Assembly: GCA_045809925.1 (NCBI GenBank) | Contig: JBJMWX010000108.1 | Span: 1 to 64,000 of the forward strand | Direction: 5' to 3' | DNA from: CADDYX01 sp045809925 | GTDB lineage: Bacteria; Verrucomicrobiota; Verrucomicrobiia; Chthoniobacterales; UBA10450 | Length of the DNA: 64,000 bases | Shown here: positions 1-8,925 of the stretch, piece by piece | How the letters are laid out: every line of letters begins with the position of its first letter | How positions within the stretch are numbered: the stretch's first letter is position 1 | The notes under the pieces: generated by a model | Seen by the model: the letters and a program-made list of their open reading frames with translations, nothing else | Databases searched by the model: none | What the model was told of the DNA's origin: nothing | Made by a program: the position numbers and the translations under genes

Positions 1-579
1 GAGCGGATAATGCGTGCAGCCGAGCACGAGTGTATCGACGCCGAGTTCGAGCATCGGCTGGATGTATTCGCGAATGATACGCTCGCTCACCTCGCCATCG
101 AGGCGACCTTCTTCGATGAGGGGAACAAGGAGCGGGCACGGTCTGCTTGTCACGTCTATCGCTCCCTCCAAGCTTCGCAGCGCCCGCTCGTATGCGCCGC
201 TGTTGATCGTCGCGCGGGTGCCGATTACGCCGATATGGCGGTTACGGCTTGCCGCTACCGCCGCTTGCGCGCCCGGCTCAATCACGCCGGTGACCGGTAC
301 CGGAACGCTCTCGACGAGGCGGGGCAAGGCGAGAGCCGACGCGGTATTACAGGCGACGACAATCGCCTTGGCGTCTTCTTCGAGGAGCAGGCCGGCGATT
401 TCAAGACTGTAGCGTTCGACAGTCGGCTTGCTCTTGCCGCCATACGGCACCCGTGCGGTATCGCCGATGTAAACGATACGTTCGTGCGGCAATAGTTCGC
501 GGATAGCCGCCACCACGGTGAGCCCGCCTATACCCGAATCGAAGACGCCGATTGGTCGTGTTACGTCCACCTTGCTCAT
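1..579 (-). CDS. murI: Glutamate racemase (3' end cut by window edge)
   Basis: Converts L-glutamate to D-glutamate in the cytoplasm for peptidoglycan precursor synthesis. The visible 193 residues begin MSKVDVTRPIGVFDSGIGGL, with the family's Asp-Ser pair, the first catalytic cysteine in VVACNTASA, and the second in LVLGCTHYPL right at the window edge. About 70 C-terminal residues should lie outside the window. The ATG at 579-577 follows the TGA of the amidase gene by one base, so the two are co-transcribed and probably translationally coupled. The pairing is sensible: one gene supplies D-Glu for the wall, the other cuts the wall. Identification is firm; only the C-terminus is unseen. Confidence 0.96.
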   Translation of the reverse strand, partial: MSKVDVTRPIGVFDSGIGGLTVVAAIRELLPHERIVYIGDTARVPYGGKSKPTVERYSLEIAGLLLEEDAKAIVVACNTASALALPRLVESVPVPVTGVIEPGAQAAVAASRNRHIGVIGTRATINSGAYERALRSLEGAIDVTSRPCPLLVPLIEEGRLDGEVSERIIREYIQPMLELGVDTLVLGCTHYPL

Positions 580-580
580 T

Positions 581-1693
581 TCAATCCCCACCCCGCACGG
601 AAACCGACGGTTGCCCGTTCGGCCCCGCATCGAGACCAGTCTGTGGTGCGAGGGGTGCGGTAATCGGCTGATTGTGTGGCGGGAGATTGGCGCGTGCCGC
701 GGCGAAGGTGGCATTTCCGCCGTGATAGTTGACGGCCGCGTTGTAGTTCTGGATGCCCTGCGCAATCGCCTGGCCAAGCCGCTGACGATATTGCCCGGTT
801 GCGATTCGCTCGCCCTCAGCCGGATCGCTCAAAAAGCCGCCCTCGAGGAGAACCGCCGGAATTTTGATGTTCCGCAAGACGTGAAAGCGCGCGTGCCTGA
901 CACCGCGATCGAAGGCGCCGACGTGCGCCAGGACGGCAGCGTGAACCGCGGCGGTCAACGCGACGTTGTTCGGATCATGCGCGTTTCCTTCGCACGGCTG
1001 GACCTCATCCGGCGAGGCGTGGCTTTCCGCCGATGCATTCGACGGCACGCCAGCCGGCGCGAGCGAGTAACTCTCCACGCCGGCGCCACCGCTGGCTGAG
1101 TTGAAATGAATGCTCACGAAAATTCCATTCGAGAATTGATTGGCAAAGTTCACCCGGTCTTCGAGCGACAAACCGATGTCGGTTGTGCGTGTCATCTCGA
1201 CTTTAAAGCCGGCGCGCAACAACTGCTCGCGCGCGACCAGTGCCACATCGAGAGCGAATGCTTTCTCGGTCCCCCAGCGATTCATTGTACCTTGATCGGT
1301 CCCGCCGTGTCCGGGATCGAGAACCACGGTCTCGATGTTGTGGCTATTCGCGATGCGACTCGGCCGCAGTACCGGCTCGATGATCTTGCTAACATCCATC
1401 GCTGAAATCAGGTCCTCTTCACCGAGGGCAAGAATGGGGAAATCGGTCAGGAATCGGACTCCGTTGATGAACAGCTCGCTCGTTCCGGCTTGAGCGCGAA
1501 TTGCGCGGCGATCGCTGCGCAGCGACACCGTGCGATTGACCCGCGTGTAGTCGGGGAACTGGTAAAATTGCGCCACGTTCGCGAAACTGACGTAATCATG
1601 GCTCCGCTCCTTGATGACGTTCCAATCGCCGGCCCTCGAAGTGGGGCAAAACGCGAGCAATGCAAAAAATGCGACCCGTTTGATGCGAGACAT
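581..1693 (-). CDS. N-acetylmuramoyl-L-alanine amidase, exported
   Basis: A 370-residue Amidase_3-type zinc hydrolase that cleaves the bond between N-acetylmuramic acid and the stem peptide. The first ~21 residues form a Sec signal (MSRIKRVAFFALLAF, cleavage near SRAG). Residues ~70-115 resemble a small beta stalk domain of the copper-amine-oxidase N-terminal type. The catalytic domain starts near residue 121: ETVVLDPGHGG carries the first zinc histidine, GTEKAF the zinc glutamate, VSIHFNSA the second histidine and LLEGGFLS the catalytic glutamate. The frame stays open upstream to 2281, but that part lies over valS on the other strand and lacks signal character; ATG 1693 puts the signal peptide at the N-terminus. 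It is upstream of murI with one base between them. Confidence 0.9.
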   Translation of the reverse strand: MSRIKRVAFFALLAFCPTSRAGDWNVIKERSHDYVSFANVAQFYQFPDYTRVNRTVSLRSDRRAIRAQAGTSELFINGVRFLTDFPILALGEEDLISAMDVSKIIEPVLRPSRIANSHNIETVVLDPGHGGTDQGTMNRWGTEKAFALDVALVAREQLLRAGFKVEMTRTTDIGLSLEDRVNFANQFSNGIFVSIHFNSASGGAGVESYSLAPAGVPSNASAESHASPDEVQPCEGNAHDPNNVALTAAVHAAVLAHVGAFDRGVRHARFHVLRNIKIPAVLLEGGFLSDPAEGERIATGQYRQRLGQAIAQGIQNYNAAVNYHGGNATFAAARANLPPHNQPITAPLAPQTGLDAGPNGQPSVSVRGGD

Positions 1694-1792
1694 GGGTTGG
1701 CGGAGCGGAAAAGTAACAGCTCCGAAAGCGTTCGCGAGCATGCTTCCCCTCCAGTTTGCATTCGTGCCGCGCGGCTCTGATGATTCTGCCCC

Positions 1793-4402
1793 GTGGCTGA
1801 GCTCTCGAAAACGTACGATCCAGCGACTGTCGAGCCGAAGTGGTATCAGCATTGGCTGGAGAGCGGCGCATTTCACGCCGAGGTAAATTCGCCTAAGCCG
1901 CCCTACTCGATCGTTATCCCGCCGCCGAACGTCACCGGGGTGCTGACCCTTGGTCACGTGCTGAACAACACAATTCAGGACATCCTGGCGCGGCGGGCGC
2001 GCATGCGCGGTTGCGAAGTTCTTTGGCTCCCAGGGACCGATCACGCGGGCGTGGCAACCCAAACCGCCGTCGAGAAGGCTCTGCGCAAGGAAGGCAAAAC
2101 GCGCCGTGATCTTGGCCGTGACGAATTCGTGCGGCGCGTCTGGGAATGGCAGGAGAAACACGGCGGAATTATTATTCAGCAACTGAAGCGGCTCGGTTGC
2201 TCGTGCGATTGGGCACGCGAGCGTTTCACACTCGATCCGGCGTATGCGCGCGCCGTGCAGGAAGTGTTCGTCGAACTTCATCGGCGCGGGCTGATCTATC
2301 GCGGCCGTCGCATGATCAACTGGGACCCCGCAGCGCAGACGGCGTTATCGGACGAGGAGGTGATTCCAACGCCGCAGAAGAGCACGCTCTTCTACGTGCG
2401 TTACGAAGTCGTGGAAGAGCCGGGACGCTTTCTCGAAGTGGCTACCACGCGCCCCGAGACCATCATGGCCGACACCGGCGTGGCGGTTAATCCGGGTGAC
2501 GAGCGATACCAGTCGCTGATCGGCAAGTATGTATGGCGGCCGCTCGCGCGTGAGCAGCTTCCGATCGTCGCCGATGAGGCGATTGACCCGAAGTTCGGCA
2601 CCGGGGTGCTCAAGGTAACGCCAGCTCACGACAAAGTAGACTTCGAAGTAGGGCAGCGGCACAACCTGCCAACCATTGATGTGCTGCATCCGGATGGCCG
2701 GATCAATTGCCCGGCCGTGCCGGAGCTCGACGGCCTCGACCGGTTCGCGGCCCGGGAGAAAGCAGGGGAGTTGTTGCGCGAGCGTGGTCTGCTCTCAAAG
2801 GCCGAGCCGTATGAAAACAACGTCGGTTTCAGTGAGCGCAGCGAAGTGCCAATCGAGCCGCGGCTAAGCGAGCAATGGTTCCTGCGCTACCCGCGCACGG
2901 CTGACGCGTTAAACGTTGTTCAGAAGCATCTTATCCGATTTTTTCCCAGCCGATGGGAAAAGGTTTACGCGCAGTGGATAGAGAACATCCACGACTGGTG
3001 CATCAGCCGGCAGGTCTGGTGGGGCCATCGGATTCCTGTCTGGTTCCACGATGGCGAGACGCGGGTGCAAGTCGACTCGCCTGGTGAAGGATGGACACAG
3101 GATGACGACACGCTCGACACCTGGTTTTCGTCGTGGCTATGGGCGTTTGAGACTATGGACCCGGAGACGCGGGCGAAGTTTTACCCGACGAGCGCGCTCG
3201 TCACCGGGCCCGACATCATTTTCTTCTGGGTTGCCCGCATGATCTTTGCAGGCCTTGAACTGCGCCCCGGCAAATCGGATCGCGACGAGGACAACATCCC
3301 GTTCCGCGACGTCTTCTTCACCAGCATCATCCGCGACCGAAAGGGCGACAAGATGTCGAAGTCCAAAGGGAACTCGCCCGATCCGCTCGAATTAATCGCG
3401 AAATACGGCGCCGACGGCTTGCGTTTCGGTCTGATGCGGATCGCTCCGACCGGCCAGGACATTCGGTTTGATGAGAAGCAGATCGAGGAGGGCCGCAATT
3501 TTGCGACAAAACTTTGGAACGTCGCGCGGTTCCGGCAGATGCACGGGCCGTCCGCGGCGGAGCCACTGCTAGATGACGGTGAGTTATCGATCTACTCGAG
3601 CCAAGTCTTGTCGCGACTGGATGCGACGATCGGCGCTGTGGAAGCGGCTTACCAGCAGTATGAGTTCAATGTTATTGCACAGCGGCTCTACGAGTTTTTT
3701 TGGACCGACTACTGCGATTGGTTCGTGGAGGCGGCGAAGACCGACATCTTTGGAACCGACGAGGCGAAGAAGCGCTCGGCGCTGGCCGTGATGGATCACG
3801 TGCTCTCGGCTGTGCTGCGTCTCCTGCATCCGTTCATGCCGCACATCACGGAGGAGCTTTGGTCGATCTTCGAGTTTGGGAACGCATCGATTCAATTTGC
3901 GCGGGTCCCGGCGACCCGTGAATTGGCGCGGGATAGGGCAGCGAAAGTCGGCCTCGTCAGCGCGATCTACGAAACAGTCCAAAACGGCCGGAACCTCCGA
4001 TCGGCAGCAGGCGTTCCGAGCAATAAGAAGATCGGTTTCATTTTGCAGCCGAATGGCGCCGACGCCTCGATGGAACTCGCGACGATCACCCGGCTGCTGA
4101 ACGCAAGCGAGATCACGATTCAGCCGGATTATAGTGCAGCCCCAGGCACGCCGGTCGCGATCACTCCGCTCGGCGTGCTGCATCTGTTAAGCAGTGCAAC
4201 GGACAAAGCTGCCGAACGTGAGCGCTTGGACAAAGAGTTAGCAAAACTGGAGAACGAATTGCGGACCGTAAACCAGAAGCTCGCGAACTCTTCCTTCGTG
4301 GATAAAGCGCCGCGGAGCGTAGTCGAGGAACACCAGCGACGTAAGGCCGGCTTTGCGGCTAAGCTCGAGCAGCTTCGACAGGCGCGGGCAGCAATGGGCT
4401 GA
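1793..4402 (+). CDS. valS: Valyl-tRNA synthetase
   Basis: Charges tRNA-Val with valine in the cytoplasm. The 869-residue protein shows class I signatures: PPPNVTGVLTLGHVLNN near residues 44-58 (the HIGH-box region), the inserted editing domain in the middle third, DMSKSKGN-type box read as KMSKSKGN near residue 519, and a C-terminal coiled coil rich in Glu, Lys and Leu over the last ~70 residues that is typical of ValS. Length is slightly below the usual ~880-950. The start is GTG at 1793 (MAELSKTYDP), divergent from the amidase gene with a 99-base gap. The 3' end overlaps the convergent methyltransferase gene by 44 bases. Confidence 0.97.
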   Translation: MAELSKTYDPATVEPKWYQHWLESGAFHAEVNSPKPPYSIVIPPPNVTGVLTLGHVLNNTIQDILARRARMRGCEVLWLPGTDHAGVATQTAVEKALRKEGKTRRDLGRDEFVRRVWEWQEKHGGIIIQQLKRLGCSCDWARERFTLDPAYARAVQEVFVELHRRGLIYRGRRMINWDPAAQTALSDEEVIPTPQKSTLFYVRYEVVEEPGRFLEVATTRPETIMADTGVAVNPGDERYQSLIGKYVWRPLAREQLPIVADEAIDPKFGTGVLKVTPAHDKVDFEVGQRHNLPTIDVLHPDGRINCPAVPELDGLDRFAAREKAGELLRERGLLSKAEPYENNVGFSERSEVPIEPRLSEQWFLRYPRTADALNVVQKHLIRFFPSRWEKVYAQWIENIHDWCISRQVWWGHRIPVWFHDGETRVQVDSPGEGWTQDDDTLDTWFSSWLWAFETMDPETRAKFYPTSALVTGPDIIFFWVARMIFAGLELRPGKSDRDEDNIPFRDVFFTSIIRDRKGDKMSKSKGNSPDPLELIAKYGADGLRFGLMRIAPTGQDIRFDEKQIEEGRNFATKLWNVARFRQMHGPSAAEPLLDDGELSIYSSQVLSRLDATIGAVEAAYQQYEFNVIAQRLYEFFWTDYCDWFVEAAKTDIFGTDEAKKRSALAVMDHVLSAVLRLLHPFMPHITEELWSIFEFGNASIQFARVPATRELARDRAAKVGLVSAIYETVQNGRNLRSAAGVPSNKKIGFILQPNGADASMELATITRLLNASEITIQPDYSAAPGTPVAITPLGVLHLLSSATDKAAERERLDKELAKLENELRTVNQKLANSSFVDKAPRSVVEEHQRRKAGFAAKLEQLRQARAAMG

Positions 4403-5096
4403 AGACGACCCGGTTGCTCGTCACTTCGGCACCGCGGCTCTTGAAGAACTGTTCGAGCTCGAGGGAGAAACAGGTGCCGTCGAACTCGCGGTTAAATTCC
4501 AGCCACAGACAGCCGTCGTCGTTCAGGCGCGAGCTGACGTCGTCGAGGAAGAAATCCCATTCGCGCACGCCCCAGAGCTGATCGCTCTTGTGGCCATTGA
4601 AGCAAATCTGGTGGGCCGTCACGAGATCGAACCTGCCGAGCTCAGGCAGTGGAACGAACGGCTCCACGCGCCAGATGTGACGATCGACGCCGAGCAGCTC
4701 GATCATCTCGTTGAACATCGGCATCTCGTCGAGGTCGAGCCCGATCGGTTCGTGGCCGAGCAGGCTGGCGACGTAGAGGAAATAGCCGGTGCCGCTCCCG
4801 ATATCGAGAATCCGTTTGCGGCGGCCAACATCGAGCTCCAGATCGCGAATCCGCCGCAGATTCTCGTTGATCCAAACCGGCATCTCGAGGTACTTCGGCG
4901 GTTCTTCGCCCGGATTCTCAACACCGTGGCGCGCGCGTATTTCCTCGAACCGGCGCTGATCGATCGTGCGAACGATTTCCTCCGCGTTCAAAGGTACGGG
5001 TGAACGTCGACGGAGCAGCCACCGGCGCACACGATGGGTAGCGCTGCGGAAGGCGCGGCCGTTGGCCAGCTTTCGAATTTTGTCGGTGAAACGCAC
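4359..5096 (-). CDS. SAM-dependent class I methyltransferase
   Basis: A 245-residue Rossmann-fold methyltransferase. Motif I is RILDIGSGTGYFLYVASL, followed by GHEPIGLDLDEMPMF with the acidic residue expected to bind the SAM ribose, and RFDLVTAHQICF at the motif II/post-I position. The substrate cannot be read from the sequence. A basic N-terminal stretch (RRWLLRRRS) might bind membrane or nucleic acid. The frame is open upstream to 5879, but that region lies opposite cstA; I chose GTG 5096 (VRFTDKIRKL), leaving 66 bases to the divergent cstA. An internal start just before PVPLNAEEIV is also possible. The 3' end runs 44 bases into the end of valS. Family call is firm, start and substrate are not. 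Confidence 0.8.
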   Translation of the reverse strand: MRFTDKIRKLANGRAFRSATHRVRRWLLRRRSPVPLNAEEIVRTIDQRRFEEIRARHGVENPGEEPPKYLEMPVWINENLRRIRDLELDVGRRKRILDIGSGTGYFLYVASLLGHEPIGLDLDEMPMFNEMIELLGVDRHIWRVEPFVPLPELGRFDLVTAHQICFNGHKSDQLWGVREWDFFLDDVSSRLNDDGCLWLEFNREFDGTCFSLELEQFFKSRGAEVTSNRVVFSPLLPAPVEAARA

Positions 5097-5162
5097 CGGA
5101 CGTACGGTGCATCGTCTCGTCTGGCGGGCAACGTAGTTTTCGCTAAAGTCATTTGGCTCGGG

Positions 5163-7199
5163 ATGACGTTTGCAAGACGCCTGATTTGGATTGCGATTGC
5201 ATTGGCTGGCACAGGTGCCATCGCTGTGCTCGCGCTTTCGCGCGGGGAACGTGTCAGCGCGCTGTGGCTGATCGTCGCAGGTCTGTGTGCGCTCGCGATC
5301 AGCTACCGCTTCTACAGCAAGTGGCTCGCGACAAAGGTGCTCGTCCTGAACGACGAACGCGCCACTCCCGCAGTCGTGGTGAACGACGGAAAAGACTTCG
5401 TGCCGACGAATCGCTGGATGGTGTTCGGGCACCATTTTGCGGCAATCGCCGGTCCCGGCCCGCTCGTCGGCCCGGTTCTCGCCGCGCAGTTTGGGTTCTT
5501 GCCGGGCACACTGTGGATCCTGATCGGCGCGACCCTCGGTGGTGGGGTGCACGACATGGTCGTGCTCTTCAGTTCCGTGCGACGTCGTGGCAAGACGCTC
5601 GGTCAAATGGTGAAGGAAGAGATCGGGCCAGGCGTTGGCGCGCTCGCCCTCGTCAGCGTGCTGGCGATCATGATCATTATCATGGCTGTGCTTGCGCTCG
5701 TCGTGGTCCAGGCGCTGGCGAAAAGCCCATGGGGCGTGTTCACGATCGCGAGCACCGTTCCGGTCGCGATTCTTATGGGAATCGGGTTGCGGACTGGCAA
5801 ATTCAACGTGCGCTGGATCACGATCATGGGGGTGATCGGTCTCGCACTCGGCATCTGGGGTGGGCAGTTCCTCCCACATTTTCCGACGGTTCAGTCGTGG
5901 TTTGAGCGCGATGAGAAATGGATGGCGTGGGCGGTAATGATCTACGGCTTGGCCGCATCGATCCTGCCGGTGTGGCTACTGCTTACGCCGCGCGATTATC
6001 TCAGCACATTTCTGAAGCTCGGCACGGTGGCGGCTCTTGCCGTGGCAGTCCTGGTGATGCGTCCAACGCTGCTCATGCCGGCACTGTCGCGATTCATCGA
6101 CGGCACCGGACCGGTGTTCGCCGGGCCTGTGTTCCCGTTCGTCTGCATCACCATTGCATGCGGCGCCGTTTCGGGATTTCACTCGCTCATCGCTTCCGGT
6201 ACGACATCAAAGATGCTGCCGAGCGAATCGCGTATTCGCGAGATCGGCTACGGCGCCATGGTGGTGGAGATGATGGTTGCGCTCATGGCCATGATTGCCG
6301 CGTGCGTGCTTCAGCCCGGCGAGTATTTCGCGATCAATACCAAGGGTGCGCCGACCGAAGTGGTGGCCAGAGTCAGCGCAGCTGGATTTCCGGTGACCGA
6401 GAGCGAGATGCAGCAGCTCGCAACGAATCTCGGCGAGACGACGATGTTCGGCCGGGCAGGGGGCGCGCCGACATTTGCCGTTGGGATGGCCCATATGTTC
6501 TCGCGCGTGACAAACAATCCGACCGCCCTCGCGCTTTGGTATCACTTCGCGATCATGTTCGAGGCGTTATTCATCCTCACGACGCTCGATGCCGGGACGC
6601 GGGTAGGTCGTTTTCTGCTCCAGGACCTCCTCGGCAACATTTGGCGGCCGCTCGGCAACACGCGCTCGTGGACCGCGAACGTTTTCGCCAGCGTCCTCCT
6701 TGTCGGCGCATGGGGCTGGTTCCTGTACCAGGGTGTGATCGACCCGCTCGGTGGGATCAACAGCCTGTGGCCGCTGTTTGGCCTGGCCAATCAGTTGCTT
6801 GCGGTAATTGCGCTTTGTCTCGGCACGACCGTGCTAATCAAGATGCAAAAGACACGCTATGCGTTCGTCACTCTGGTCCCGATGGTTTTCATGTGCGCGG
6901 TGACGTTCAGCGCAGCCTATCTCAAGATCCTTTCCCCGGATCCGAAACTCGGGTTTCTCAGCGGCGCCGAAGCATTGGCGCGAAGCGCGGCGGCCAATCC
7001 CCTCAAATCGGCTGAGCTTCTGCGCCAGGCCGCAATCTGGCGCTTCGACGCGTTGGTGGCGTTTGGGTTTGTCGCGCTCGTCTTGCTAATCGTAGCAGGC
7101 AGTGCGTTCGAATGGTGGCGTCTACTTAGCGGGGCCAAGCGCACAGTGCTGCACGAGAGCGAATTTGTGCCGGTCTCCCGTGTCGAAGCGGCAAGCTAA
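5163..7199 (+). CDS. cstA: Carbon starvation protein CstA family (peptide/pyruvate transporter)
   Basis: A 678-residue polytopic inner-membrane protein of the CstA family, whose studied members import peptides or pyruvate when carbon is scarce. The N-terminal membrane segment (LIWIAIALAGTGAIAVLAL) is followed by the conserved block NRWMVFGHHFAAIAGPGPLV and then GGGVHDMVVLFSSVRRRGK, both hallmarks of the family. Many further membrane segments follow, with GATTS-like SGTTSKMLPSES and a conserved C-terminal region (WPLFGLANQLLA). Length fits E. coli CstA (~700). ATG 5163 places the first membrane segment near the N-terminus; an upstream in-frame start at 5034 would overlap the methyltransferase gene. 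No operon partner is evident. Confidence 0.93.
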   Translation: MTFARRLIWIAIALAGTGAIAVLALSRGERVSALWLIVAGLCALAISYRFYSKWLATKVLVLNDERATPAVVVNDGKDFVPTNRWMVFGHHFAAIAGPGPLVGPVLAAQFGFLPGTLWILIGATLGGGVHDMVVLFSSVRRRGKTLGQMVKEEIGPGVGALALVSVLAIMIIIMAVLALVVVQALAKSPWGVFTIASTVPVAILMGIGLRTGKFNVRWITIMGVIGLALGIWGGQFLPHFPTVQSWFERDEKWMAWAVMIYGLAASILPVWLLLTPRDYLSTFLKLGTVAALAVAVLVMRPTLLMPALSRFIDGTGPVFAGPVFPFVCITIACGAVSGFHSLIASGTTSKMLPSESRIREIGYGAMVVEMMVALMAMIAACVLQPGEYFAINTKGAPTEVVARVSAAGFPVTESEMQQLATNLGETTMFGRAGGAPTFAVGMAHMFSRVTNNPTALALWYHFAIMFEALFILTTLDAGTRVGRFLLQDLLGNIWRPLGNTRSWTANVFASVLLVGAWGWFLYQGVIDPLGGINSLWPLFGLANQLLAVIALCLGTTVLIKMQKTRYAFVTLVPMVFMCAVTFSAAYLKILSPDPKLGFLSGAEALARSAAANPLKSAELLRQAAIWRFDALVAFGFVALVLLIVAGSAFEWWRLLSGAKRTVLHESEFVPVSRVEAAS

Positions 7200-7300
7200 G
7201 CGCGGCGCATGCGGCCCGCTGATGCGATCGATTTTCCCGGTCGCGATGCGGTCGCGCAATCTGGCTGTCCAGCGACACCCGACTGCGCACGGAGCGATTA

Positions 7301-7711
7301 CTATTTGCGCCTCAGCGGCACGATGATTTCGATATCACGGCGGCCGAGAACCACCCGGCCATCTTCAATCCGCTTCAGGGTCAGCTGGTAGGTCTGGTTG
7401 CCGAGCTGCAAACCAAAGACCTGCCCTTCCTGCATCGGTCGACCGTTGATAATTGCGAACCGCGCACCGTTATCCATCGTGACTGAGCTGAGCACAAATG
7501 CGGCCGGCGGAATATCGGGCCCACTCTGCTCGCCGGTCGCTTCGGTCGCCTTCGCACTTGGCGCCCAGCCAATCGGCCAGAAGGGGTTCCGCCCACTTGA
7601 TTCGGTTGTGAAGGAGGACTTGTTCTTCAGCTCAATCGACGGTGCCTCGGCAGCGAAGGCGCCGGCCGTGAGACCAAGAAGCAGAAGGGCGGAGCCGAGC
7701 GTGTTTTTCAT
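7301..7711 (-). CDS. PilP/GspC-like periplasmic assembly protein
   Basis: A 136-residue exported protein with a clear Sec signal (MKNTLGSALLLLGLTAGAFA). After a short linker with RNPFWPIGW, residues ~70-135 look like the small beta domain of PilP or the HR domain of GspC: FVLSSVTMDNGARFAIING, then LTLKRIEDGRVVLGR, ending DIEIIVPLRR. In type IV pilus systems this domain links the PilNO inner-membrane subcomplex to the secretin. Its start overlaps the stop of the PilO-like gene by 4 bases (ATGA), making it the last gene of the pilM-N-O-P-like operon. No secretin gene follows: the next gene downstream is cstA on the other strand. Function is inferred mainly from position and fold pattern. Confidence 0.66.
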   Translation of the reverse strand: MKNTLGSALLLLGLTAGAFAAEAPSIELKNKSSFTTESSGRNPFWPIGWAPSAKATEATGEQSGPDIPPAAFVLSSVTMDNGARFAIINGRPMQEGQVFGLQLGNQTYQLTLKRIEDGRVVLGRRDIEIIVPLRRK

Positions 7712-8277
7712 CGTTTCAGCAGCGTTGTTGTCGCAGCGAGGGTGACCTGTTGAAACTCCGGGACGTCGGCGGACGCTTTGATGCTCACCTTTGTCACGGA
7801 AAGAAGCGGCTCACTGTTCTCCAGCGCGGCAACGGCGTTGCCGAGGCTGCGGAAATCGGTCTGTGGAATGTCGACTACCCAGGTGTATTTGACCCAGCTG
7901 GAGAGCTCTGGCTCCTTAAACGGCGCATTATTTTCCATTTTCGCGGTCACTCGGTCGATATGTTGACTGGCAAAGAATGCTTTCATGCGCGGCGGGAACC
8001 AGGCGATCGGTGCGCCTTCCGGACTAAGTCCCTTCATCGCGTCAAACCGTGCTGTCGCATTGCTCGCCTGCCGCTCGAGGTTGGATGCTTTCAGCATCTC
8101 GCTTTTGGAAGAGCCAATCTTTTGCTGAAGATTGTCCATCGTCGCGATCATCGAAGCCCGGCTGCGGTTCAGCGGCCCGAGGAAAAACGAGAAGTAGACG
8201 TAAAGGAGCGCGATAAAGCCGATCACGCTCAGCGCAAGCTTCTTAATTTCTTCTTTACTCAGCTTGTTTTGCTTCAC
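7708..8277 (-). CDS. pilO: PilO-like inner-membrane pilus/secretion protein
   Basis: A 189-residue bitopic protein: short basic cytoplasmic tail (MKQNKLSKEEIKKL), one membrane helix (LSVIGFIALLYVYFSFFLG), then a coiled-coil stretch (~30-75) and a C-terminal ferredoxin-like alpha/beta domain, the PilO layout. PilO pairs with PilN in the inner-membrane platform of type IV pili. It overlaps the PilN-like gene by 23 bases and the next gene by 4, so the set is one translational unit. Primary sequence of this family diverges fast, so the call rests on topology, length and gene order, which agree. Confidence 0.72.
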   Translation of the reverse strand: MKQNKLSKEEIKKLALSVIGFIALLYVYFSFFLGPLNRSRASMIATMDNLQQKIGSSKSEMLKASNLERQASNATARFDAMKGLSPEGAPIAWFPPRMKAFFASQHIDRVTAKMENNAPFKEPELSSWVKYTWVVDIPQTDFRSLGNAVAALENSEPLLSVTKVSIKASADVPEFQQVTLAATTTLLKR

Positions 8278-8920
8278 GTTTGCTCCGGGTTTTCGCCGCT
8301 GAGGCAGCCGTCTTGGCTGCGCTGAATGGATTGAAATCGATCGTCAGAATAAAGCGCGCCATCGCCATGTTTGTGCCGGCGATGCTTGCCATCGTGTCGA
8401 GGTCTTCAAGAGTCTTGAATTCGACCTTCACTTCCTTGTAGCTCTCGCCGAGCTGCTCGATCAGCAACTGCCGCAGTTCTTCCGCCGCTGCACGCGGCTC
8501 TCGTCCTGCGGCTACACCTTCGATGGAAACCAAAACGCCTTTTTCAAGATCGACTGTCCCCTCAAACCCGGTGAGCTGGGCGTTCGGGGCAACGCAGCGG
8601 GAAACTTTTGCGAGAAACGGCGCCCAGAAGAAGCGGTTATCGATCATGCCGTCGAGCACTTTCGTTGTGCTAACGATTTGGTTGAGCTCCGTTGAGCGGG
8701 TTTGCGCGGCGGTCACTCTCGGTTCAACCTTGGCCCAATCGCGCTGCACAGTTCCCAGCCGGCTCTTGATTTCGAGCGTCTGGTAAGCGTTCCACATGTA
8801 GTAGAGGAACATCAGGCATCCAGCCGCCGCGAGGGCGTACATGCCGAGCTTCAGGGGATCACGCTGGCGCTGCCGTTGCTCGAGGATCTCCTCGTGCAGG
8901 AGGTTAAGGTGGAGAGCCAT
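8255..8920 (-). CDS. pilN: PilN-like inner-membrane pilus/secretion protein
   Basis: A 221-residue protein beginning MALHLNLLHEEILEQRQ, close to the conserved INLLP-type cytoplasmic motif that PilN uses to bind PilM. One membrane helix follows (YALAAAGCLMFLYYMW, ~27-43), then a coiled coil (~50-95) and a periplasmic ferredoxin-like domain ending in a basic tail (TRSKREAKQAE). It sits 5 bases after pilM and overlaps the pilO-like gene by 23 bases. The order M-N-O-P matches type IV pilus alignment-complex operons. GspL-type proteins can look similar, but a separate GspL gene lies at 41979-43235. Confidence 0.75.
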   Translation of the reverse strand: MALHLNLLHEEILEQRQRQRDPLKLGMYALAAAGCLMFLYYMWNAYQTLEIKSRLGTVQRDWAKVEPRVTAAQTRSTELNQIVSTTKVLDGMIDNRFFWAPFLAKVSRCVAPNAQLTGFEGTVDLEKGVLVSIEGVAAGREPRAAAEELRQLLIEQLGESYKEVKVEFKTLEDLDTMASIAGTNMAMARFILTIDFNPFSAAKTAASAAKTRSKREAKQAE

Positions 8921-8925
8921 CGCGC

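Noticed and set aside
10..495. Open plus-strand frames over murI
   Set aside because: They are antisense to a clear glutamate racemase whose CNTASA and GCTHYPL motifs are in the minus strand.
1694..2281. N-terminal extension of the amidase into valS
   Set aside because: The region has strong valS coding on the plus strand, and the signal peptide at 1693 marks the real start.
5097..5879. Extension of the methyltransferase by 261 residues
   Set aside because: The added sequence is His/Asp/Arg-rich, typical of an antisense shadow of the cstA membrane protein.
5918..7015. Long second plus-strand frame inside cstA
   Set aside because: Arg-rich with no domain; it is a frame shadow of the cstA gene, whose motifs are in the other frame.
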